From assembly GCA_036566745.1 (NCBI GenBank), contig DATCVR010000391.1, positions 1 through 10,142 on the forward strand: DNA of 10,142 bases. Direction: 5' to 3'. Position 1 is the stretch's first letter; the number at the start of each line of letters is the position of its first letter. The translations under genes were made by a program, and so were the position numbers. Shown here piece after piece: positions 1 to 7,418 of this stretch. A model generated the notes under the pieces. The model saw only the letters and a program-made list of their open reading frames with translations. It was not told the DNA's origin and did no database searches. Origin of the DNA: DATCVR01 sp036566745 (GTDB taxonomy: Bacteria; Actinomycetota; Actinomycetes; Jiangellales; Jiangellaceae).

Positions 1-144
1 GCGGGTGAACCTGACGACGTGCCGGGAGATCCCGCGGGGGAGCGCGACGAGATACCACTCGGGCCACTCCTCGAGCGGCATGTCCCACGGCAGGTCGAGC
101 AGCGCTTGCTGCTCGCGAGGCGCGGCGAGGATCCGAAGCTCCAC
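1..144 (-). CDS. DUF4032-like protein, N-terminal fragment
   Basis: Partial gene running off the left edge; the 48 visible codons give an N-terminus containing LPWDMPLEEWPEW followed by ALPRGISRHVVRF. From memory this resembles the start of actinobacterial DUF4032 proteins, which have a short leader, then LPW..PLEEWP, then LPRG.SRHVVR. That family is sometimes described as kinase-like (related to lipopolysaccharide kinases), but its role is unknown to me. The GTG at 144 was chosen because it leaves only a short leader before the conserved block. An in-frame GTG at 162 is possible, but an AGAGG sequence abuts it with no spacing. ATGs at 155 and 152 are out of frame. The gene lies downstream of the ABC ATPase on the same strand, beyond a large hairpin, so it probably has its own promoter. 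Family call moderately sure; function not known. Confidence 0.68.
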   Translation of the reverse strand, partial: MELRILAAPREQQALLDLPWDMPLEEWPEWYLVALPRGISRHVVRFTR

Positions 145-243
145 GGATCCATCATCTCGCACCCTCTGCGGTGATCTTGGACTGATCGCCGGGTTGGATC
201 GCGAAAGGCCGGAATGCGTGGCGGCTCAGAAGTGGGTCGGACG

Positions 244-293
244 ACGAAGGGCCAGGACACCGTCGCACGTGCGACGGTGTCCCGGCCCTTCGT
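244..293. terminator. Large near-perfect hairpin after the ABC ATPase gene
   Basis: Two 24-nt arms (244-267 and 270-293) are complementary except for one A-C mismatch (254 against 283), with CG at the tip. The hairpin begins 16 bp past the ATPase stop codon and lies between that gene and the DUF4032-like gene, both on the minus strand. No T-run follows on either side, as is common for actinobacterial terminators. It most likely ends ATPase transcription; a role in mRNA 3'-end stability is the alternative. Confidence 0.72.
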
Positions 294-308
294 GTGGAGC
301 GGCCTGGA

Positions 309-1414
<1,106 letters not shown>

Positions 1415-1436
<22 letters not shown>

Positions 1437-1570
1437 GCTGCTGCTTCCCTTCACCGGCAGGTACGTGCCGGACGATCCGAGTGAAGTGGATGGTTGTTCA
1501 GTTGTCCTACCTGACGGTAGGTGTGCTCGGACAATACATGGCGGACGTGACCACAGTCACCACAGGTGAC
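1415..1570. promoter_or_regulatory. Divergent regulatory region with clustered palindromes
   Basis: This stretch covers the first ATPase codons and much of the 186-bp gap to the oxidoreductase gene. It holds TGTCA-4-TGACA (1415-1428, inside the ATPase reading frame), CCTACC-4-GGTAGG (1506-1521) lying within TTGTCC...GGACAA (1502-1534), GTGAC-4-GTCAC (1547-1560) and GTCACC-3-GGTGAC (1556-1570). Such clustering between divergent genes suggests operators for one or more repressors. The LacI-type regulator encoded 1.5 kb away is one candidate, but none of the palindromes matches a classical LacI-family operator with a central CG. This is inference from symmetry only. Confidence 0.4.
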
Positions 1571-1610
1571 CCATTCGTCGCTTTCTGCCGACCGTGTCGG
1601 TGGCGTCGTC

Positions 1611-1622
1611 TAGGTTGCACCC
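1611..1622 (+). promoter_or_regulatory. Probable -10 element giving a leaderless mRNA
   Basis: TAGGTT (1611-1616) fits the actinobacterial TANNNT -10 pattern and lies 6 nt before the oxidoreductase ATG at 1623. That spacing puts the transcription start at or next to the A of the ATG. No Shine-Dalgarno sequence is present. The -35 element is weak. Confidence 0.6.
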
Positions 1623-2984
1623 ATGGCCGACTCCAACCCCACGACATCAGGAACCACCACGACGACCACCCTGCGCGACACGATCGACGGCGAGGTCGTC
1701 CTGCCCGGCGACGAGGCATTCGAGAAGCTTCGGTTCGCCACGGCTCACGAAGGCAACCCCGCGGTCATCGTCCGATGCCGCACCACTGACGACATCAGCC
1801 GGGCCGTCGCGTTCGCGCGCGAGAACGACCTGGTCCTCTCGGTCCGCAGCGGCGGCCACAGCGGGGCCGGTTTCGGCACCAACCACGGCGGCCTGGTCAT
1901 CGACCTCTCACCGTTCGACTCCGTCGAGGTCCTCGACGCCGGCTCCGGCCTCGTCCGGCTCGGCGCCGGCGCCACCTGGCACCACGTCGCCACCACGCTC
2001 GCCGAGCACGGCCTGGCGATCTCGTCGGGCGACACCCGCAGTGTGGGGGTCGGCGGCCTGATCCTCGGCGGGGGCATCGGCTGGATGGTGCGCCATTATG
2101 GGCTGACCATCGACAGCGTCGTCGCGGCGGAGGTCGTCACCGCAGCGGGCGACGTCGTGCGGGCCAGCGCCGACGACCACCCCGAGCTGTTCTGGGCGCT
2201 GCGGGGCGGCGGTGGCAACTTCGGCGTGGTCACGTCGTTCGAGCTGGTCGCGCGTCCGCTCCGTCAGGTGCTGGCGGGCACCATCACGTATCCGGCCGGC
2301 GACGCCGCGTCGGTGATCCGTGCCTGGCGCGACGCCATGCGCGCGGCACCCACGCTGGTCACCAGCCACATCATGTTCATGCCCGAGATCCCCGGTGGCC
2401 CGCCGCCGTTCTCGATCGGGGTCTGCGCCCCGGCTGACGACGTCGAGGCTGCTCAGGCGGCCATCCAGCCCCTGCGCGCGCTGGGGGAGGTGCTCGGTGA
2501 GGAGCTCTCGGTGCAGGCCTACGCCGACGTGCTCGAGGAGGCCCATCCGCCGCCGCCGGGGTTCTCCCCGGTGGCCAAGAGCCACTTCGTCAACGAGCTC
2601 ACCGACGACGTCATCGACGCCCTGGTCGCCGGAGTGGGCAGCGGCGGGATCTTCGCCCAGCTGCGGAGTCTCGGTGGCGCCGTGGCCGAGGTCGCCTCCG
2701 ACGCCACAGCTTTCGCCGCGCGCGACAGCGAAGCGTTGGTCATGGCCGTCACGATCGACGTCTCGCCCGAGGGTCTCGAACGCTTCGGCCGGGTGCGCGA
2801 GGTGCTGGCGCCGGTCACCGTGGGGTCGTACAGCAACCTCATGAACACCACCGACGAGGACGACGTCGCCTCGATCTACCCGCCCGACACCTACGCCCGG
2901 CTGGCGGCGGTCAAGCGCGACTACGACCCCGACAACACCTTCAACCAGAACTACAACGTCGTCCCCGCGGGGGCGTCCGGCTGA
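1623..2984 (+). CDS. FAD-binding oxidoreductase, berberine bridge enzyme (BBE)-like
   Basis: A 453-aa flavoprotein with a PCMH-type FAD-binding domain (about residues 40-215) and a C-terminal BBE motif ending YDPDNTFNQNYNV. RSGGHS carries His79, the usual 8-alpha-histidyl FAD attachment site. The loop that supplies the second, cysteinyl link in bicovalent relatives (C..VG..G..LGGG) reads DTRSVGVGGLILGGG here, with Thr138 at the Cys position, so FAD should be linked only through His79. Family members oxidise alcohols, sugars or secondary-metabolite scaffolds with O2 or another acceptor; the substrate here is unknown. No signal peptide is visible; the N-terminus has a Thr-rich tail (TTSGTTTTTT). 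The start at 1623 is supported by the -10 element 6 nt upstream. The gene diverges from the sugar ATPase and precedes a LacI regulator, so a carbohydrate substrate is possible but unproven. Confidence 0.9.
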   Translation: MADSNPTTSGTTTTTTLRDTIDGEVVLPGDEAFEKLRFATAHEGNPAVIVRCRTTDDISRAVAFARENDLVLSVRSGGHSGAGFGTNHGGLVIDLSPFDSVEVLDAGSGLVRLGAGATWHHVATTLAEHGLAISSGDTRSVGVGGLILGGGIGWMVRHYGLTIDSVVAAEVVTAAGDVVRASADDHPELFWALRGGGGNFGVVTSFELVARPLRQVLAGTITYPAGDAASVIRAWRDAMRAAPTLVTSHIMFMPEIPGGPPPFSIGVCAPADDVEAAQAAIQPLRALGEVLGEELSVQAYADVLEEAHPPPPGFSPVAKSHFVNELTDDVIDALVAGVGSGGIFAQLRSLGGAVAEVASDATAFAARDSEALVMAVTIDVSPEGLERFGRVREVLAPVTVGSYSNLMNTTDEDDVASIYPPDTYARLAAVKRDYDPDNTFNQNYNVVPAGASG

Positions 2985-3008
2985 GGTCGTCCCCACCCGC
3001 CGAAGGTT

Positions 3009-3048
3009 CGGATCGCGTGGCGCCGCGTGTGTGACGCCACGCGATCCG
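3009..3048. terminator. Hairpin terminator after the BBE-like oxidoreductase
   Basis: Perfect 14-bp arms (3009-3022 and 3035-3048) enclose a 12-nt loop, starting 25 bp past the stop codon. There is no T-run. It separates the oxidoreductase from the LacI gene and implies separate transcription units. Confidence 0.75.
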
Positions 3049-3058
3049 CCATCGGGTG

Positions 3059-3101
3059 ATCCGGGGTCGGATACACCGAGCTGTCAGGTACGTTCCCTTT
3101 C
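3059..3101 (+). promoter_or_regulatory. Promoter and possible autoregulatory operator of the LacI-type gene
   Basis: TACGTT (3089-3094) is a -10-like hexamer 7 nt before the ATG at 3102, again predicting a leaderless transcript. The expected -35 position falls within the inverted repeat ATCCG-GGGT-CGGAT (3059-3072). A repressor bound there would block its own promoter; autoregulation is common in LacI-family genes but is inferred here. Confidence 0.45.
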
Positions 3102-4112
3102 ATGAGCGTCCGACTGAGCGACGTCGCGGCCCACGCGGGGGTGAGCGAGGCGACGGTCAGCCGGGTGCTCAACGCCAAGCCAGGGGTGGCGGCCGAGACG
3201 CGTCGGTCGGTGGTGTCCGCCCTCGAGCTGCTCGGCTACGAGCGGTCCATCCGGCCTCGCAGTGGTTCGGGCCTGATCGGGCTGGTCGTCCCCGAGCTCG
3301 ACAACCCGATCTTTCCGGCGTTCGCCCAGGTCATCGAGAACATGCTGGCCCAGCGCGGCTACACGTCGTTGCTGTGCACGCAGACTCCCGGCGGTGTCAC
3401 CGAGCACGAGTACGTCGACATGCTCGTCGACCGGGGCGTGGCGGGCATCATCTTCGTGTCCGGCATGCACTCCGACACCACCTCCGACCCCGGGCGGTAC
3501 CGCCGGCTGCGCGATCGTGGTCTGCCGATCGTGCTGGTCAACGGCTTCGTCGACGGTCTCGACGCGCCGTTCGTCTCGAACGACGACGTCGCGTCGATGC
3601 AGCTGGCGGTCAGCCACCTCGCCTCTCTGGGGCACTCCCGCATCGGGTTGGCGATCGGCCCGTCGCGCTATCTCCCCTCCGCCCGGAAGATCGACGGATT
3701 CCGGCGGGCGATGGCGCTGGCCGGACACCACGAGGTTCCCGACGAGCTCATCGCGGTGTCGTTCTTCTCGGTCGAGGGCGGCCGGGCCGGGGCCGATCGT
3801 CTGCTCGACGCCGGGTGCACCGGCATCGTCTGCGGGTCGGACATGATGGCGCTCGGTGCGATCCGGGCCACCCGCAACCGCGGCCTCGACGTGCCGGCGG
3901 ACGTCTCGGTGGTCGGCTACGACGACTCGCCGCTCATCGCGTTCACGGATCCGCCGCTGACCACCGTGCGGCAGTCGGTGCCGGCCATGGGCGCTGCCGC
4001 GGTGCAGGCGCTGGCCGAGGAGATCGCCGGAGTGCCGGTGCCGCGGGCCGAGCTGATGTTCACGCCCGAGCTCGTCGTGCGCGGATCGACCGGGTCGGTG
4101 CCACAGCACTGA
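3102..4112 (+). CDS. LacI-family transcriptional regulator
   Basis: A 336-aa DNA-binding protein that probably responds to a sugar. The N-terminal helix-turn-helix (residues 4-23, SDVAAHAGVSEATVSRVLN after MSVR-L) is canonical, followed by LELLGYERS. The usual hinge-helix residues (AR.L) are replaced by a Ser/Gly-rich stretch, RPRSGSG. From about residue 57 a periplasmic-binding-protein-like domain follows (GLIGLVVPELDNPIFPAF, then VGYDDSPL and DPPLTTVRQSVPAMG), typical of carbohydrate-responsive members. Length is normal. The start at 3102 is supported by a -10 hexamer 7 nt upstream; no Shine-Dalgarno is seen. The gene stands alone between two hairpins. Possible targets include the ABC ATPase and oxidoreductase upstream or a distant sugar importer; the effector cannot be told from the sequence. 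Confidence 0.93.
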   Translation: MSVRLSDVAAHAGVSEATVSRVLNAKPGVAAETRRSVVSALELLGYERSIRPRSGSGLIGLVVPELDNPIFPAFAQVIENMLAQRGYTSLLCTQTPGGVTEHEYVDMLVDRGVAGIIFVSGMHSDTTSDPGRYRRLRDRGLPIVLVNGFVDGLDAPFVSNDDVASMQLAVSHLASLGHSRIGLAIGPSRYLPSARKIDGFRRAMALAGHHEVPDELIAVSFFSVEGGRAGADRLLDAGCTGIVCGSDMMALGAIRATRNRGLDVPADVSVVGYDDSPLIAFTDPPLTTVRQSVPAMGAAAVQALAEEIAGVPVPRAELMFTPELVVRGSTGSVPQH

Positions 4113-4115
4113 GCG

Positions 4116-4138
4116 CGCCGAGTGCGCTGAGCACGGCG
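4116..4138 (+). terminator. Weak bulged hairpin after the LacI gene
   Basis: CGCC-GA-GTGC (4116-4125) pairs with GCAC-GGCG (4131-4138), leaving a GA bulge and a 5-nt loop, 3 bp past the stop codon. It has 8 bp of stem and no T-run. It may be a weak terminator or chance pairing in GC-rich DNA. Confidence 0.3.
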
Positions 4139-4184
4139 AGGCAACGATCCGAGTGGATCACTTTCGCAAATCGCCCGGACGACG

Positions 4185-4229
4185 TACGGTTCAGATGCAC
4201 GAGGAGTGCTCCCCCAGGCGACGAGGAGG
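4185..4229 (+). promoter_or_regulatory. Promoter -10 and strong ribosome binding site of the CBS-domain gene
   Basis: TACGGT (4185-4190) matches TANNNT and is too far from the ATG at 4235 for a leaderless start, giving a leader of roughly 35-40 nt. AGGAGG (4224-4229), a perfect Shine-Dalgarno, lies 5 nt before that ATG and decides the start. An ATG at 4195 opens an out-of-frame 17-codon ORF that ends at 4248, past the CBS start. Confidence 0.55.
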
Positions 4230-4234
4230 CCCCC

Positions 4235-4672
4235 ATGCACATCTTTGATGTCATCAACCGCAAGGGCGATGCCGTGGTGACGGTCGTGCCCGACATCGAT
4301 GTTCGGACGTTGTTGGCCGTGCTCGCCGAGCACCGGATCGGCGCGGTGGTGGTCTCCGTCGACGGCGCGGCGGTCGACGGCATCGTGTCCGAGCGCGACA
4401 TCGTCCGTGCCCTCGCGGCCCGCGGTGCGAGCGTCCTGTCCGAGCCGGTGTCCTCGATCATGACAGCCGAGGTCCGGACCTGCACGCCCGACGTGTCGCT
4501 GCGCGACCTCGCCCAGCAGATGACCGAGGGCCGGTACCGGCACGCTCCGGTGCTGGTCGACGGCCGGTTGTCCGGCATCGTCAGCATCGGCGACATCGTC
4601 AAGAGCCGGATCAGCGAGCTCGAGGTCGAGCGCGACTCGCTCTCCGACTACGTCGTCCGCGCCGCCACGTGA
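4235..4672 (+). CDS. CBS-domain-pair protein
   Basis: A 145-aa soluble protein made almost entirely of two tandem CBS domains (about residues 8-65 and 74-130), each ending in the usual G-I-V-S-x-x-D-I-V-type strand-helix (GIVSERDIVRAL; GIVSIGDIVKSRI). A charged helix, ISELEVERDSLSDYV, closes it. CBS pairs bind adenine nucleotides (AMP, ATP, SAM) and sense energy state; stand-alone versions usually act by partner binding. No catalytic domain is present and length is normal for this single-pair family. The start is fixed by AGGAGG 5 nt upstream; the frame stays open leftward across the LacI gene, but that part is a shadow. The gene is monocistronic and converges on the siderophore operon with 57 bp between them. 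The partner is unknown. Confidence 0.9.
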   Translation: MHIFDVINRKGDAVVTVVPDIDVRTLLAVLAEHRIGAVVVSVDGAAVDGIVSERDIVRALAARGASVLSEPVSSIMTAEVRTCTPDVSLRDLAQQMTEGRYRHAPVLVDGRLSGIVSIGDIVKSRISELEVERDSLSDYVVRAAT

Positions 4673-4729
4673 CCCCAGGCTGCGCTCGCCCCTCACAACC
4701 CGCCCGGCGGAAGAGCCAGAGCAGCGTGA

Positions 4730-6568
4730 TCATCGTCGGTGACCACGCGCCTCGCCATCGGCATGTTCGGCCACCGGATTGGTCAGCGTCCCTGCGTACA
4801 GCAGGCTTCCGGACAGGTCCTCTAGGTCGACCATCCGCTGGTTGTCGCGCAGTTGCAGGCGGTTGAGGCACGACAGCTCGAACTCCGGCACGAAGAAGTC
4901 GTGCTTCGCGAACTGCTCGGCCAGCTCGGGTGTGGCGTCCTGGTAGTCGCGCACGCTCGTGGCCACCGTCGCCCAGAACTCCTCGGCGGTGAGTAGCCCT
5001 TCGACCTCGAGCAGCGGGCCGAGGAAGCGGAAGATGCAGTCGACGACGTCGGTGAAGACGGCCAGCATCATCTCCTCTTCGGGAACCTCGCCGTGGATGC
5101 GTGCGATGTCGTCGGGCACCTCGCGCCGTGAGCCCATGACCGTCACCTCTTCGGCGATGTCCTTCATGAACACCCGCACGGGGACGTCGTCGCGCAGCAC
5201 CAGGATGAGGTTCTCGCCGTGCGGCATGAATGCCAGCTCGTGGGCGTAGATGCAGTGCAGCACCGGGACGAGGTAGGCGTCGAGGTACCGGCGCAGCCAG
5301 ACCTCGGGTGCGAGGCCCGAGCGCCGGATCAGCGCGGCGGCCAGCGAGCGGCCCGAGCGGTCGACGTGCAGCAGGCTGGCCATCGTCGCGAGCCGCTCAC
5401 CCTCGGCCAGCTTCGGTATCGGGCTCTCTCGCCACAGCGCCGAGAGCATCTTGCGGTACGGCGATGTCTTGGTCGTGGCCGCCTCGTAGTAGCGGTTGCG
5501 GTATCCCACCGCGGCGATCTCGCGCAGGACCGAGAAGCCGTGCCGCTTCAGCACGACGTCGTCCTCGACCAGCGCGTGGACCCAGTCGTTGATCGCGGGG
5601 GTCTTCTCCATGTAGGCGGGGGAGAGCCCGCGCATGAAGCCCATGTTGAGGATCGACAGCGACGTCTTGACGTAGCAGCGGCGCGGTTCGGTGGTGTTGA
5701 AGAACGTCCGGATCGACTGCTGGGCCTGGTAGACGTCCTCGCTGTGGCCGAGGAAGACGATGTCGCGACGGGCGATGTCGGCGGCGAACGTGATGGCGAT
5801 CTTGTTGTCCCACTGCCACGGGTGGACCGGCATCAGGTGGTAGTCGTCGGCGTCCAGGCCCAGCTCGGCGAGCTGCCCGCGGAACCCGGCCAGGGTGTCG
5901 GCGCCGAGTTCGTCGGCCAGGAGCTGCTCGTACGTGGTCGACGCGCTCACCGAGACACCGGCGTTCCCGGCCCGCACCGCGAGCCAGCCCAGCCGCATGG
6001 GCGCACCGGTCTCGGGTGCGAACGCGCGGTAGTCGGCGACGCCGAAGCCGAGCCGGCCGTTGTTCGCCACGAAACACGGGTGCCCCTCGGTCATCGCCGC
6101 CTCGATCGTCTGGAAGTCGGCGGTGGTGAGGTCGTCGGCCGAGAGGTTCGGCTTCGCGAGCTTGTACGCCGCGCCCGCGAGGGTGCTGCTGAGCTCTTCG
6201 AGGTATACGGCGAGCATCTGCTGGTCGATGCCGAGCGTGGCCCGGAACTCGGTGACGAACTCGAGGGCGTCCAGCGGCACCGGCTCGCCGGCACGGACCC
6301 GCGTGATGCTGGCGGCGTCGACCTGCCAGTGGTTCAACGGGTGGAGGGTGGCCCGGAAGAGATACTCGGACGTGCCATCGTCGCTGGTCAGCGAGTAGTC
6401 GTCGCCATCGCCGAGGCTGTCGGCCAGGGGAACCAGGATGCGCTCGTGGGTGAACTCGGCGATGGCCTTGCGGATCAGCGCGCGGTTGGCCTCGGCCCAG
6501 CGGACTGGTTCGAGGTGCTCGACCTGGGCACTGCCTGCGTGAGCGTCGATGCCTGTGGGTGCGTCCAT
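4730..6568 (-). CDS. desD: NIS siderophore synthetase, IucA/IucC family, DesD-like
   Basis: A 612-aa ATP-dependent NRPS-independent siderophore synthetase. DesD joins N-hydroxy-N-succinyl-cadaverine units (and an acetylated unit) through amide bonds and closes the ring to give desferrioxamine E or B-type trihydroxamates in the cytoplasm. Family motifs are intact: EGHPCFVANNGRLGFG (161-176), the MPVHPWQW block (246-253), QQSIRTFFN (283-291), SILNMGFMRGLSPAYME (305-321), MPHGEN (448-453) and KDIAEE (469-474), with a C-terminal SCLNRLQLRDN. Recalled similarity to Streptomyces DesD runs the full length; the protein has slightly longer N- and C-terminal tails. ATG 6568 lies 2 bp after the desC-like stop, with GAGGCAGG just upstream, so translation is probably coupled and both genes share the iron-regulated promoter. 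The exact product (desferrioxamine, bisucaberin or other) cannot be read from the sequence. Confidence 0.93.
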   Translation of the reverse strand: MDAPTGIDAHAGSAQVEHLEPVRWAEANRALIRKAIAEFTHERILVPLADSLGDGDDYSLTSDDGTSEYLFRATLHPLNHWQVDAASITRVRAGEPVPLDALEFVTEFRATLGIDQQMLAVYLEELSSTLAGAAYKLAKPNLSADDLTTADFQTIEAAMTEGHPCFVANNGRLGFGVADYRAFAPETGAPMRLGWLAVRAGNAGVSVSASTTYEQLLADELGADTLAGFRGQLAELGLDADDYHLMPVHPWQWDNKIAITFAADIARRDIVFLGHSEDVYQAQQSIRTFFNTTEPRRCYVKTSLSILNMGFMRGLSPAYMEKTPAINDWVHALVEDDVVLKRHGFSVLREIAAVGYRNRYYEAATTKTSPYRKMLSALWRESPIPKLAEGERLATMASLLHVDRSGRSLAAALIRRSGLAPEVWLRRYLDAYLVPVLHCIYAHELAFMPHGENLILVLRDDVPVRVFMKDIAEEVTVMGSRREVPDDIARIHGEVPEEEMMLAVFTDVVDCIFRFLGPLLEVEGLLTAEEFWATVATSVRDYQDATPELAEQFAKHDFFVPEFELSCLNRLQLRDNQRMVDLEDLSGSLLYAGTLTNPVAEHADGEARGHRR

Positions 6569-6570
6569 GG

Positions 6571-7158
6571 TCAGCCTGCCTCGTGGGTGCGTCGGGCGTG
6601 GTCGTACTGCTCGCGGGTGCAGAAGCTCAGCCAGGCCTGCTTGCCCGGCAGCTCGACCACGCTGTGCTGGCGAAACCCCATGCGGTGGTTGAGAGCGTGG
6701 ATCTTGGTGTTGCGGACGTCCGGCTCGACGACCACCCGCTCGACGGACGGGTCGGCGAACAGGAAGTCCATGACGGTGCGGAAGACGGCGGTGGTGAACC
6801 CCGCGATGGGGTTGTCAGGCGGCGCGACCAGGACGTGCATGCCGATGTCGCCGGGCGCCGGGGCGTACGTCGCGCCGACCGGGTCGTGGGCGGGCTCGTA
6901 GCGTTCGGTCAGGAATCGTGGCTCGCCGTCGTGGTCGCCGAGGAAGGCGTGGTGATGCCCGGATTCCTGGATGCGGTGATACTCGGCCCGGACGCCGTCC
7001 ACCGTGGCGTTGAGCATGCCCCAATAGCGCGCGTAGGGCTGCGTGACCCAGCTGTGCAGTGTGGCGGTGTGGCGGTCGAGGTCGAACGGGCTCAGGCTCA
7101 GCCGTCCGATTCCCGCGAACTGCCGGTCGAAGATCGACGCGGTCGGCGCATCGTGCAT
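6571..7158 (-). CDS. desC: Siderophore GNAT acyltransferase, DesC-like
   Basis: A 195-aa GNAT-fold enzyme of the IucB/RhbD/MbtK/DesC type. DesC transfers an acyl group (acetyl or succinyl from CoA) to N-hydroxycadaverine to form the hydroxamate that DesD condenses. Visible motifs are TLHSWVTQPYARYWGM (33-48), the HHHAFLG strand (68-74), GDIGMHVLVAPPDNP (103-117), VVVEPDVRN (142-150) and HALNHRMGF (154-162). The ATG at 7158 has AGAGAG 6 nt upstream and places HSW at a typical depth. An in-frame ATG at 7236 would add 26 low-complexity residues and lies only 9 nt from the probable -10, so a nearly leaderless longer form cannot be excluded. It is the first gene of the operon, immediately behind an IdeR/DtxR box; iron repression is expected. 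The cadaverine-forming and hydroxylating partners are not beside it. Confidence 0.9.
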   Translation of the reverse strand: MHDAPTASIFDRQFAGIGRLSLSPFDLDRHTATLHSWVTQPYARYWGMLNATVDGVRAEYHRIQESGHHHAFLGDHDGEPRFLTERYEPAHDPVGATYAPAPGDIGMHVLVAPPDNPIAGFTTAVFRTVMDFLFADPSVERVVVEPDVRNTKIHALNHRMGFRQHSVVELPGKQAWLSFCTREQYDHARRTHEAG

Positions 7159-7245
7159 GCGGCGCTCTCTGCCTTCGAGTCGAAGCGGTGGGACGGACGG
7201 AGACGGTCCGTGCACGCCGGCCGCTCGGACCCGCATGCGCCGAGG

Positions 7246-7251
7246 AGCATA
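7246..7251 (-). promoter_or_regulatory. Probable -10 of the desCD promoter
   Basis: On the minus strand TATGCT reads from 7251 to 7246, two bases after the iron box. No good -35 hexamer is present; its expected place lies at the far edge of the iron box. Transcription should begin near 7240, about 80 nt before the preferred desC start. Confidence 0.5.
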
Positions 7252-7253
7252 GC

Positions 7254-7272
7254 AAAGGTTTGCCTAACCTAA
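7254..7272 (-). promoter_or_regulatory. DtxR/IdeR iron box controlling desCD
   Basis: On the minus strand the 19 bases read TTAGGTTAGGCAAACCTTT, matching 16 of 19 positions of the DtxR/IdeR consensus TTAGGTTAGGCTAACCTAA. The site fills the space between the -35 and -10 regions, where an Fe(II)-loaded repressor would block RNA polymerase. It explains why a siderophore operon would turn on only when iron is scarce. The match and position are seen; binding is inferred. Confidence 0.88.
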
Positions 7273-7388
7273 CTTTGCTGCGCAAACACGTAGTCATGGG
7301 TGGTCAGCCACTCGACGCGTCGCATTCTGTCCGACCTCGTGGGTAATCTCGTTCCATCCGGTCTTCCCCCGTGGCCGGAGAACGAAGC

Positions 7389-7418
7389 CGCCCCCGCGCT
7401 CACCCGAGCGCGGGGGCG
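7389..7418 (-). terminator. Terminator overlapping the 3' end of the PP2C gene
   Basis: Perfect 13-bp arms (7389-7401 and 7406-7418) with a 4-nt loop. On the minus strand the TGA stop (7402-7400) falls at the loop and second arm, so the last codons are part of the hairpin. A moderately T-rich stretch, GGCTTCGTTCTCC, follows in that direction. It separates the phosphatase gene from the desCD promoter. Confidence 0.72.

Noticed and set aside
150..155. Tandem ATGs (minus strand, 155 and 152) as start of the left-edge gene
   Set aside because: They are in a different frame from the conserved LPWDMPLEEWP segment and give an unrecognisable Ser/Arg-rich product.
3056..4234. Long upstream extension of the CBS-domain frame
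   Set aside because: It is an out-of-frame shadow of the LacI gene, and AGGAGG placed 5 nt before ATG 4235 fixes the true start.
5219..6901. A 560-codon plus-strand open frame opposite desD and desC
   Set aside because: It lies antisense to two genes with intact family motifs; its product is Arg/Gly/Val-rich with no recognisable motif, as expected from high-GC antisense frames.
7273..7388. Possible small RNA or tRNA between the iron box and the PP2C terminator
   Set aside because: I found no cloverleaf, no T-arm consensus with matching stems and no promoter-terminator pair bounding it; only short chance inverted repeats such as GTGG-TCAG-CCAC.
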